Source of the DNA: Herbaspirillum sp. SJZ107 | GTDB lineage: Bacteria > Pseudomonadota > Gammaproteobacteria > Burkholderiales > Burkholderiaceae_D | Direction: 5' to 3' | DNA: 64,000 nucleotides | Assembly (NCBI RefSeq): GCF_006715485.1 | Contig: NZ_VFNH01000004.1 | Span: forward strand, 186,001 to 250,000 | Shown here: piece by piece, positions 39,189 through 46,537 of the stretch | How positions within the stretch are numbered: position 1 is the stretch's first letter | Layout: the number at the start of each line of letters is the position of its first letter | The notes under the pieces: generated by a model | What the model was told of the DNA's origin: nothing | Seen by the model: only the letters and a program-made list of their open reading frames with translations | Databases searched by the model: none | Position numbers and translations under genes: made by a program

Positions 39189-39965
39189 GTGGGAATCGAA
39201 GTCAATTTCGAAGGCAAGATCGCCATGGTCACCGGCGCTTCCAGCGGGCTCGGCGCCCGTTTCGCGAAGGCGCTGGCCGGCGCCGGCGCCCAGGTGGTAC
39301 TGGCCTCGCGCCGCCTCGAGCGGCTCAAGGAATTGCGTGCCGAGATCGAGGCCGACGGCGGCGCCGCCCACGTGGTGACGCTCGACGTGACCGACCTCGC
39401 CAGCATCAAGTCGGCGATCGCGCATGCCGAGACCGAGGTCGGGCCGATCGACATCCTGGTCAACAATTCGGGGGTCTCGACCACCCAGCGCCTGCTCGAC
39501 GTCACCGAGGAAGACTACGGCTACATGATGGACACCAACCTGCGCGGCGCCTTCTTCATGGCCCAGCAGACCGCCAGGCGCATGATCCAGCGCGCCAAGG
39601 GCGACCCGAAAAAACAGCACCGCATCGTCAACATCGCGTCGGTGGCCGGGTTGCGCGTGCTGCCGCAGATCGGCGTGTATTGCATGAGCAAGGCCGGCGT
39701 GGTGCAGATGACCAAGGCGATGGCGGTCGAGTGGGGCCGCTACGGCATCAACGTGAACGCGATCTGCCCCGGCTACATCGCCACCGAGATGAACGAGGAC
39801 TACTTCGACACCGAGCAGGGCAAGAAGCTGATCGAAATGCTGCCGCGCCGCCGCACCGGCAAGCCGGAAGACCTCGATGGCCTGCTGCTGCTGCTGGCGG
39901 CCGAGGAAGCGCACTTCATCAACGGCGCCATCATCACTGCCGACGACGGCATGACGGCGCAATGA
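39189..39965 (+). CDS. SDR family oxidoreductase, beta-ketoacyl reductase-like
   Basis: A 258-residue classical SDR. TGASSGLG is the cofactor loop, VNNSG replaces the more common NNAG, and the catalytic set is S in NIASVAG with YCMSK. NVNAICPGYIATEM is the usual substrate-side block. The GTG start was preferred because AAGGGAGA lies about six bases upstream and the protein then begins MGIEVNFEGK; an ATG 14 codons upstream has no binding site. Likely acts on a 3-oxo or 3-hydroxyacyl compound, given the neighbouring hydrolase and thioesterase. The stop overlaps the next start (ATGA). Confidence 0.85.
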   Translation: MGIEVNFEGKIAMVTGASSGLGARFAKALAGAGAQVVLASRRLERLKELRAEIEADGGAAHVVTLDVTDLASIKSAIAHAETEVGPIDILVNNSGVSTTQRLLDVTEEDYGYMMDTNLRGAFFMAQQTARRMIQRAKGDPKKQHRIVNIASVAGLRVLPQIGVYCMSKAGVVQMTKAMAVEWGRYGINVNAICPGYIATEMNEDYFDTEQGKKLIEMLPRRRTGKPEDLDGLLLLLAAEEAHFINGAIITADDGMTAQ

Positions 39966-40744
39966 CCGGTACGGTAAACAAGGGCGCTGCGCTGCTGATG
40001 GTGCACGGCCTGCTCGGGCCGATCGATTATTTCGCGCCGGCGCGGCTCCTGGCAGGCATCGACGTCCATGCCCCCGACATGATCGGCTACGGCCGCCACC
40101 GCAGCGAGGAAGCCGGCATCGACCTGCCTGGCCAGGCCGACGCGCTGGCGCACTACCTGCGCGACGAGGTCGAACAGCCGGCCTGGCTGCTCGGCCACAG
40201 CGTCGGCGGCGCGGTGGCGATGATGGTGGCCGACCGCGTGCCCGAGCTGGTGCGCGGCCTGATCAGCGTCGAGGGCAATTTCACGCTGCGCGACGCCTTC
40301 TGGTGCGCCCGCATCGCCGCGCTCGGCGAGGAAGAGTGGGCGGCCGAGTACGGCGCGATGGAAGACGCACCCGCCGCCTGGCTCGAAAAGAGCGGCATCG
40401 AAGCCTATGACGAACGCATCGCCTGGGCGAAGGACATCCTCAGCAACCAGCCGTACACGACCGTGCAGCGCATGGCGCGTTCGACCGTCGCGGAGACCGG
40501 CAAGCCCGAGTGGCTCGACTTGGTGCGGCGCGTGCTGGTGCGCGATACGCCCTTGTACCTGCTGGGCGGCGAACAGTCGGCCGCTGGCTGGGACGTGCCC
40601 GAATGGGTGCTGGCGGCGGCGCGCCAGATCCTGGTGCAGCCGAAGACCGGGCACATGATGATGCTCGAGGATCCGCGGAATTTCTGCCGTATCGTCGGGT
40701 CCATCATCGGCGGCGGCGAGGGCAGTGCGGGCACCGCCCCCTAA
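39962..40744 (+). CDS. Alpha/beta hydrolase
   Basis: A 260-residue alpha/beta-hydrolase. The oxyanion block LLMVHGLLGP leads to the nucleophile elbow GHSVGG, and the catalytic histidine is in KTGHMMMLEDP. No signal peptide. The start ATG overlaps the SDR stop, so it is coupled to it. Substrate unknown; the surrounding acyl-metabolism genes suggest an ester or acyl-thioester. Confidence 0.83.
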   Translation: MTGTVNKGAALLMVHGLLGPIDYFAPARLLAGIDVHAPDMIGYGRHRSEEAGIDLPGQADALAHYLRDEVEQPAWLLGHSVGGAVAMMVADRVPELVRGLISVEGNFTLRDAFWCARIAALGEEEWAAEYGAMEDAPAAWLEKSGIEAYDERIAWAKDILSNQPYTTVQRMARSTVAETGKPEWLDLVRRVLVRDTPLYLLGGEQSAAGWDVPEWVLAAARQILVQPKTGHMMMLEDPRNFCRIVGSIIGGGEGSAGTAP

Positions 40745-40776
40745 CGATTTTTTTCAACGAAGCAAGGCAGCAAGTA

Positions 40777-41196
40777 ATGAGTGAGAAGAAACACGTCCAC
40801 GTCATGCGCCAGGATATCCGCTGGGGCGACATGGATGCATTCGGGCATGTGAACAACACCGTGTATTTCCGTTACATGGAGACCGCGCGCATCGCCTTCC
40901 TGGAAGAGACCGCGGGACGCACCGACACCGCAAGCGAAGGACCGGTGATCGTCACCGCCTACTGCACCTTCGCCAAGCAGCTCAAGTACCCGGGCCAGAT
41001 CGAGGTGCGCACCTTCGTCGGCACCCCGGGCCGTTCCAGCATCGAAGTCACGCACGAGATCCGCCTGGTCGACGAGAACGGCAACGCCGACGTGGTGCAT
41101 GCCGAAGGCGGCGCCAAGGTGGTGTGGGTGAATTACGCGGCCGAGAAGTCGGTGCCGCTGCCGGAAGCGCTGAAGGCGCTGGTGCCGGCGGCGTGA
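40777..41196 (+). CDS. Acyl-CoA thioesterase, hotdog fold (4HBT/YbgC type)
   Basis: A 139-residue hotdog thioesterase. RWGDMDAFGHVNNTVYFRYM contains the catalytic aspartate and HVNN signature of the 4-hydroxybenzoyl-CoA thioesterase group. Third gene of the SDR-hydrolase-thioesterase set, 32 bp behind the hydrolase gene. Probably releases free acid from acyl-CoA. Convergent with the PAS-LuxR regulator. Confidence 0.88.
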   Translation: MSEKKHVHVMRQDIRWGDMDAFGHVNNTVYFRYMETARIAFLEETAGRTDTASEGPVIVTAYCTFAKQLKYPGQIEVRTFVGTPGRSSIEVTHEIRLVDENGNADVVHAEGGAKVVWVNYAAEKSVPLPEALKALVPAA

Positions 41197-41226
41197 AGCA
41201 ATGCGGCGGGCAGGGTGCTGCCCGCT

Positions 41227-41787
41227 TCAGCGCGCCACGCCCACCAGCTTGTGCACCAGTTCGGACGAGGTCGAGGCCGAGAACTTCTTCATCAGCTTGG
41301 CGCGGTGCATCTCCACCGTGCGCGGCGACAGGTCGGTCTCGCGCGCGATCACCTTGCTGGTCTTTCCTTCCACCAGCAGCGCCGCGATCTCGCGCTCGCG
41401 CGGGGTCAGCTCGGCCGTGACCGGACGCTTTTCGCTGACGTCCTCGAAGGTCCAGACCCCGGCCCCGAGGGGCTTGCCGGCATCGAGCGCGCGGCCGGTC
41501 ACGTGGCACCAGAACAGCTCGCCGTCGGCACGGCGCATGATGCGTTCGTCCGAATAGCGGCCGCGCGCGTTCATGATCGGGATGATGCGGTCGCCGGTGC
41601 GCAGGAACTCGTCCATGGTCGGGTACAGCACCGCGAACGACTCGCCGTTCAATTGTGTGCAGTCATAGCCGAACATCGCGCCCAGCGCATGGTTGCAGGA
41701 CTGGATGATGCGGTCGATCGAAATGCACATGCCTACCGGCGCATGCTGGAAAATCATCTCGTAGTCGATGGCGTATGATGCGTTCAT
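41227..41787 (-). CDS. PAS domain LuxR-type transcriptional regulator
   Basis: A 186-residue regulator with an N-terminal PAS domain (about residues 5-115: IFQHAPVGMCISIDRII, then GELFWCHVTGRALD) and a C-terminal LuxR HTH (ELTPREREIAALLVEGKTSK to SPRTVEMHRAKLMKKF). No receiver or kinase domain, so it probably senses a ligand or cofactor directly through PAS. The ATG with GAGGTG about nine bases upstream was chosen; a GTG four codons earlier is an alternative. It is divergent from scoAB with a 159-bp gap and is the obvious candidate to control it. Confidence 0.84.
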   Translation of the reverse strand: MNASYAIDYEMIFQHAPVGMCISIDRIIQSCNHALGAMFGYDCTQLNGESFAVLYPTMDEFLRTGDRIIPIMNARGRYSDERIMRRADGELFWCHVTGRALDAGKPLGAGVWTFEDVSEKRPVTAELTPREREIAALLVEGKTSKVIARETDLSPRTVEMHRAKLMKKFSASTSSELVHKLVGVAR

Positions 41788-41946
41788 GTCGGTGGGCACC
41801 TCGGTTGTCTCCCTGGCCGGTGACCGGTAGTTCTACGGTATTGTGCTTGGAAGAGTGCTATTTTATGCTGCCATTCTACTCTGCGGTACACATCGGGCCG
41901 GGCTCGCTTGACGTTTCCGGCTTACATCTATAAACAAGGGACGGGT

Positions 41947-42645
41947 ATGAACAAAGTTTATCCAGATGCGCGGTCTGCGCTCGAAGGCGTCGTGCAGGAC
42001 GGCCAGACCATCGCCGTCGGCGGTTTCGGGCTGTGCGGCATTCCGGAAGCGCTGATCCTGGCGCTGCGCGATTCCGGCGTCAAGGACTTGACGGCCATCT
42101 CCAACAACGCCGGCGTCGACGACTTCGGCCTCGGCCAGCTCCTCGCGACGCGCCAGATCAAGAAGATGATCGCGTCCTATGTCGGCGAAAACAAGGAATT
42201 CGCGCGCCAGTACCTGGCCGGCGAACTCGAACTCGAATTCACGCCCCAGGGCACGCTGGCCGAGAAACTGCGCGCCGGCGGCGCCGGCATCCCGGCCTTC
42301 TTCACCAAGACCGGCTACGGCACCATCGTCGCCGAAGGCAAGGAAACCCGCGAATTCGATGGCGAGATGTACGTGATGGAACGCGCGCTGTTGCCGGACG
42401 TGTCGCTGGTCAAGGCCTACATGGCCGACCGCGCCGGCAACCTGGTGTTCCGCAAGACCGCACGCAACTTCAACCCGAACGTTGCCACCGCGGGCAAGAT
42501 CTGCATCGTGGAAGTCGAAAAGCTGGTCGAGATCGGCGAGATCGATCCGGATCAGGTGCACACCCCGAGCATTTTCGTGCACCGCATCGTGCATAACCCG
42601 ACGCCGGAAAAGCGCATCGAACAGCGCACCGTGCGCCCAGCATAA
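41947..42645 (+). CDS. scoA: Succinyl-CoA:3-ketoacid CoA-transferase subunit A
   Basis: Alpha subunit (232 residues) of the CoA transferase that activates acetoacetate with succinyl-CoA, used for ketone bodies and polyhydroxybutyrate breakdown products. The block TIAVGGFGLCGIPEALI is the CoA-transferase family I signature 1, and NNAGVDDFGLG follows. It ends with the usual DQVHTPSIFVHRIV. Adjacent and same-strand scoB gives the second subunit. Confidence 0.92.
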   Translation: MNKVYPDARSALEGVVQDGQTIAVGGFGLCGIPEALILALRDSGVKDLTAISNNAGVDDFGLGQLLATRQIKKMIASYVGENKEFARQYLAGELELEFTPQGTLAEKLRAGGAGIPAFFTKTGYGTIVAEGKETREFDGEMYVMERALLPDVSLVKAYMADRAGNLVFRKTARNFNPNVATAGKICIVEVEKLVEIGEIDPDQVHTPSIFVHRIVHNPTPEKRIEQRTVRPA

Positions 42646-42664
42646 GACCAGGACGGAGACAACC

Positions 42665-43315
42665 ATGGCATGGACTCGTGATGAAATGGCCGCGCGCGCG
42701 GCAAAGGAACTGCAGGACGGTTTCTACGTGAACCTGGGCATCGGCTTGCCGACCCTGGTGGCAAACTACGTCCCGGACGATATCGAAGTGTTCCTGCAAT
42801 CGGAAAACGGTTTGCTGGGCATCGGCCCGTTTCCGACGGATGCCGAAGTCGACGCCGACCTGATCAACGCCGGCAAGCAGACCGTGACCGCGCTGCCGGG
42901 CTCGGCCTACTTCAGCTCGGCCGATTCCTTCGGCATGATCCGCGGCGGCAAGATCAACCTCGCCATCCTGGGCGCGATGCAGGTGTCGGAACAGGGCGAC
43001 CTGGCCAACTGGATGATCCCGGGCAAGATGGTGAAGGGCATGGGCGGCGCGATGGACCTGGTCGCCGGCGTGAAGCGCGTGGTGGTCGTGATGGAACACG
43101 TCGCCACCGCCAAGGACGGCTCGACCAGCCACAAGATCCTCAAAAAGTGCGATCTGCCGCTGACCGGCGTCGGCGTGGTCGACCGCATCATCACCGACCT
43201 CGGCGTGATCGACATCACCGATACCGGCCTCAAGCTGGTGGAACTGGCGCCGGGCGTGAGCAAGGAGCAGGTGGTGGCCGCGACCCAGGCCGAGCTGGAT
43301 ACCTCGGCGCTCTGA
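42665..43315 (+). CDS. scoB: Succinyl-CoA:3-ketoacid CoA-transferase subunit B
   Basis: Beta subunit, 216 residues. The catalytic glutamate that forms the glutamyl-CoA thioester is E47 in SENGLLGIG, preceded by VNLGIGLPTLVANY. Later GAMQVSEQGDLANWMIPGK is typical for the family. It starts 19 bp after scoA and both end at the hairpin at 43338. Confidence 0.93.
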   Translation: MAWTRDEMAARAAKELQDGFYVNLGIGLPTLVANYVPDDIEVFLQSENGLLGIGPFPTDAEVDADLINAGKQTVTALPGSAYFSSADSFGMIRGGKINLAILGAMQVSEQGDLANWMIPGKMVKGMGGAMDLVAGVKRVVVVMEHVATAKDGSTSHKILKKCDLPLTGVGVVDRIITDLGVIDITDTGLKLVELAPGVSKEQVVAATQAELDTSAL

Positions 43316-43337
43316 GCACATTCACTGGCCAGCAACC

Positions 43338-43376
43338 GAACGGCCCGCAACCGGACAGTCCGGTTGCGGGCCGTTC
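43338..43376. terminator. Strong hairpin terminator between scoB and TonB-like gene
   Basis: A perfect 18-bp stem beginning GAACGGCCCGC with a three-base loop, located between two convergent stop codons. The trailing T-run is short, so it may be a mixed terminator. Confidence 0.75.
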
Positions 43377-43378
43377 GT

Positions 43379-43762
43379 TTATCCCAGGGTCCAGACGTAC
43401 TGGACCACCGTCCATGCTTCGACCGGCTGGCCATCCTTCAGCGCCGGCTTGAAGCTGCATTTTTCCAGCGCGACCCGGGCCGCTTCGTCCAGACCCGCGA
43501 AACCGCTGGAGTGCTGGACTTTCGATGCGGTCACCTTGCCGTCCTGGCCGACCTTGAAGTCGAGCGCGACCGTGCCCTGGTGGCGCTCGCGCAGATCGGA
43601 TTCCGGATACATGGGTTTGGCGCACGAGTTGAAATCCAGGAGCGCTTTTTGCGTCACGCCTCCGGCGTCGTGCTGGGCGCCGGACAGCGGCGCGCAACCG
43701 GCCATGGCGCAGGCCAGCGCGAAGCCGAGTGCTGCCTTGCGTGCGGATGAATGTCGAAACAT
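43379..43762 (-). CDS. TonB C-terminal domain lipoprotein
   Basis: A 127-residue protein with a lipoprotein signal (LGFALACAMAGC, lipobox MAGC) and a TonB-like C-terminal domain: CAKPMYPESDLRERHQGTV, then DGKVTASKVQHSSG. It lacks the N-terminal membrane helix and Pro-rich region of true TonB. The domain closely resembles the C-terminus of the M56 protein encoded just upstream, including SCAKP, HQGT and VQYVWTL, so they are probably duplicates. The start follows GGAGGAG. Likely cotranscribed with the BlaI/M56 genes 40 bp upstream. Confidence 0.83.
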   Translation of the reverse strand: MFRHSSARKAALGFALACAMAGCAPLSGAQHDAGGVTQKALLDFNSCAKPMYPESDLRERHQGTVALDFKVGQDGKVTASKVQHSSGFAGLDEAARVALEKCSFKPALKDGQPVEAWTVVQYVWTLG

Positions 43763-43801
43763 GGTACTCCTCCTCGGCCTGTGGCCGTCGTTGATCATTC
43801 T

Positions 43802-45118
43802 TTACTCCAGGGTCCAGACGTACTGCACGTTGGCCCACTGCGCCGCGGCGCGTCCGTCGACCGTCCCCGGCTTGAACCTGCATTCGGCGATCGCCGCGCG
43901 CGAGGCTTCGTCCATCGTCGCGTAGCCGCTCGAGCGCTCGACCTTCGATTCGGCGACGCGGCCCTCGGCATCGATCAGGAAGGCCAGGGTCGTGGTGCCC
44001 TGGTGGCCGGCGTTGAGGTCGGCGTGCGGGTACTGCGGCTTGGCGCAGGTCGAGAAATCGGCGATCGGGCCGCTGCTGGCGCCGCGCAGCGTATCCCGAT
44101 GCACAAGGGGCGGTGCCGGCGCAAAGACCGACGTGGCGGCCGGCTTCAGCACGTGCGCGCCAAGGGCGCAGGCCAGCGCCAGGCCCAGCACGGGCAGGGC
44201 GGCCGTCCAGTCCAGGGCCTGTTGGCCCGGGCGCAGCAGGCGCCGGATGCGCGCCGTCAGGTCGCCGCCGTTGGCCGCCTGCGCCAGGTGATGGCCGGAA
44301 AACTGCAGGCGCTCGAGTTCGGACAGCGCCAGCGCCAGGCGGCGCGGCTCGCCCAGGTGGTGGGCGGCGTAATCGTCGGCGATCTGTTCGCGCTCGAGGC
44401 GGATGCGGTGCGAGATCCACCAGACGGCCGGGTGGTAGAACAGCAGGGTCTCGATCAGGTTCTGCAGCAGGTTGACCAGGTAGTCGTGGCGCTGTACGTG
44501 GCCGAGTTCGTGCGCCAGCAGGGCTTCCAGCAGCTGCGGCGGCATGCCGGACACCAGCGCTGCCGGCACCAGCACTACCGGACGCCACCAGCCTGCCGTG
44601 ATCGGGCTGGCCAGGCCGTCGACGATGCGCAGGCGCACCTCGCGGCCGAGTCCGCAACGCGCGGCCATCTGCGACAGGCGTGCCTGCCACGCCGGGTCGG
44701 TGGCGCAAGTGCGGCCGGCGCGGCCGATCCAGACCAGGCCGAGCGCCATGCGCAGCGCCAGGGCGGACGCAGCGGTGGCCCACAGGCCGACGATCCAGTC
44801 GAGGTGGCTCTGGCACCAGGCCAGCAGCCATGCCGGCAGCCCGGCCGCGCCTTCGGCACCGGCGGCCACCGCCAGCCCGGGCAGGGCGCCCGCGGCCTTG
44901 CCGGTGTTCAGGCTGCTCCCCAGTCCCAGCACCAGGCCGGCCAGCGGCCACGCCAGGCACAGCAGCAGCCCGGCGCAAGCCACCGCGTAGCGCCGCTGCG
45001 GCGCCGCATTGCGCAGCACCGTCAGGGCCAGCGCCGTGACGCAGCCGACCAATGCACCCTGCCACACGAAGTGCAGCAGCGCCCAGCCGATCGCGGCGAC
45101 CGCCGCCTCGGCGCTCAT
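43802..45118 (-). CDS. M56 (BlaR1-type) metallopeptidase fused to TonB-like domain
   Basis: A 438-residue membrane protein. Several N-terminal helices surround a gluzincin-type zinc site HELGH at 203-207, the hallmark of the BlaR1/MecR1 antirepressor protease. A periplasmic C-terminal domain replaces the penicillin-binding sensor of BlaR1; it is a TonB-like fold from about residue 350 (FSTCAKPQYPHADL to the end). Known logic: signal activates the protease, which inactivates the BlaI-type repressor. The gene overlaps the repressor gene by four bases (ATGA). The signal sensed by the TonB-like domain is unknown. Confidence 0.88.
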   Translation of the reverse strand: MSAEAAVAAIGWALLHFVWQGALVGCVTALALTVLRNAAPQRRYAVACAGLLLCLAWPLAGLVLGLGSSLNTGKAAGALPGLAVAAGAEGAAGLPAWLLAWCQSHLDWIVGLWATAASALALRMALGLVWIGRAGRTCATDPAWQARLSQMAARCGLGREVRLRIVDGLASPITAGWWRPVVLVPAALVSGMPPQLLEALLAHELGHVQRHDYLVNLLQNLIETLLFYHPAVWWISHRIRLEREQIADDYAAHHLGEPRRLALALSELERLQFSGHHLAQAANGGDLTARIRRLLRPGQQALDWTAALPVLGLALACALGAHVLKPAATSVFAPAPPLVHRDTLRGASSGPIADFSTCAKPQYPHADLNAGHQGTTTLAFLIDAEGRVAESKVERSSGYATMDEASRAAIAECRFKPGTVDGRAAAQWANVQYVWTLE

Positions 45119-45501
45119 TGCTTGTCCTCGTCTTTCAGCAGCTTCTCGATTTCTTCCCGTTCCTTTTTCGAGATGCCGGTCTTGAGCGCGGCCAGCACCA
45201 GCGCCTTGGCGGAGCCGGAAAAGGCGCGCTGCATCAAGTCCTTGAGCAGGTTGGTCTGCAGCGATTCCTGGGCCTGGGCCGGCGCGTACACGTGCGAGCG
45301 TTCGCTCTCGTCGCGGATCAGGAGGCCCTTGCCGTGCATGATCTGCATCAGGCGCAGCACGGTGGCATAGGTCACGTCCGGACGCTCCCGGGTGATGGTT
45401 TCGTGCACCTGGCGCGCGGTGGCGGAACCCAGCGGCCACAGTACCTGCAGCAGGTCGAGTTCGGCCGGGGTCGGCTTGGGGAGGGCGGGAGACTTGGCCA
45501 T
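45115..45501 (-). CDS. BlaI/MecI/CopY family transcriptional repressor
   Basis: A 128-residue winged-helix repressor: PTPAELDLLQVLWPLGSATA and VTYATVLRLMQIMHGKGLL are the characteristic blocks. A C-terminal helical part, the site normally cleaved after signalling, follows. It is coupled to the M56 gene. Two copies of TAGAC-N6-GTCTA lie upstream, one 31 bp before this start and one near the divergent SIMPL gene, consistent with autoregulation and control of both directions. Confidence 0.9.
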   Translation of the reverse strand: MAKSPALPKPTPAELDLLQVLWPLGSATARQVHETITRERPDVTYATVLRLMQIMHGKGLLIRDESERSHVYAPAQAQESLQTNLLKDLMQRAFSGSAKALVLAALKTGISKKEREEIEKLLKDEDKQ

Positions 45502-45531
45502 GGCGGATCCTTGGTATCGAGTGTGCATACG

Positions 45532-45547
45532 TAGACTAAACCGTCTA
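45532..45547. promoter_or_regulatory. Putative BlaI-type operator 1
   Basis: TAGAC-TAAACC-GTCTA, an inverted repeat 31 bp upstream of the repressor start codon. A further half-site TGTCTA lies at 45556. Same arms and spacing as the site at 45615. Confidence 0.65.
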
Positions 45548-45614
45548 GAAGAGGCTGTCTACTGAATTATTTGAACACGTGCTACTTGCTCAGGCGATCG
45601 GTATCGGTCTAGCA

Positions 45615-45630
45615 TAGACAATATTGTCTA
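45615..45630. promoter_or_regulatory. Putative BlaI-type operator 2
   Basis: TAGACAATATTGTCTA, a perfect 16-bp palindrome 51 bp upstream of the SIMPL gene start and on the far side of the divergent promoter region from operator 1. Confidence 0.7.
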
Positions 45631-45680
45631 CTGCGCTGCCTCTGCGCGAACGAACAGAATCCTTTGACGATGGAGATCGC

Positions 45681-46463
45681 ATGACCGACATGAAAACCCG
45701 CCTGCGCGCCGTGGCGCTGTCCTTGTCCTTGGCCAGCGCCGCCGGCGCGGCCGCGGCCTCGCCCGTACCCGACTATCCGTTCGTGCACGTGGTCGGCAGC
45801 GCCTACACCGCGGTGATCCCCGACATCGCCGTGCTCGATTTCGAGATCGTGGCGGCGGACGCCGACCCGGCTGCGGCCAAGGCGGTGCTGGAAGCGCGCG
45901 TCGGCGAGATCCGGGCGCTGATGCAGCAGCTGGGCCTGGACCCGGAAGACGCCGTCGTGCGCGAGGTGCGCCAGAGCGTGCGCAAGGGCGAGCAGGCGCC
46001 CGGCGGCGGTCCGCTGTATGAGCTGCGCTGCGACGTCAAGATCAGCGTGCGCAACGTCAGCAGCTGGCCGGCGCTGGCCGGCGGCCTGTTCGGCAAGCCC
46101 AACCTGGACGGCTTCGCCTCGACCTTCGACCTCAGTACGATGCAGCAGACCAACGACGAGCTGGTGGCCAATGCCATCGCCGACGCGCGCCGCCGCGCCG
46201 AGGTCATCGCCGCCGCCTCCGGACGCCGCCTCGGCGCCGTCACCGCGGTGACGCCCGAGGGCATCAAGAACCTGAGCACCGCGATGGGCCTGCAGCGCGA
46301 AGACTTCCGCATGGAAAGGCGGGTCGGGACCCCGGGCCGGGGCGACGTCGACCGCGAACAGCTGATGACGATCTCGGCGATCCGCCTGAACCAGCCGGTC
46401 GACGTGATCTTCCGCCTGGAGAACCTGTCCAGCGCCAGGCCGCGCCCGCCCAGGAAGCCTTGA
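45681..46463 (+). CDS. SIMPL domain (DUF541) exported protein
   Basis: A 260-residue protein with a signal peptide (AVALSLSLASAAGAAAA) and the SIMPL/DUF541 domain: VHVVGSAYTAVIPDIAVLDF, then repeated alpha-beta units and ANAIADARRRAEVIAAASGR, typical of the family. Known members (such as E. coli YggE) are periplasmic and linked to stress, but no reaction is known. The ATG follows GGAG; an ATG three codons later is possible. Divergent from the BlaI operon and probably under the same repressor. Confidence 0.86.
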   Translation: MTDMKTRLRAVALSLSLASAAGAAAASPVPDYPFVHVVGSAYTAVIPDIAVLDFEIVAADADPAAAKAVLEARVGEIRALMQQLGLDPEDAVVREVRQSVRKGEQAPGGGPLYELRCDVKISVRNVSSWPALAGGLFGKPNLDGFASTFDLSTMQQTNDELVANAIADARRRAEVIAAASGRRLGAVTAVTPEGIKNLSTAMGLQREDFRMERRVGTPGRGDVDREQLMTISAIRLNQPVDVIFRLENLSSARPRPPRKP

Positions 46464-46537
46464 GCCGGCCGGCGCCGGGGAGTCGAGCAAGCGCCGCCAA
46501 GGTCCAATGGGAAATCGGCAGCGGGGGGTAGAGGACG

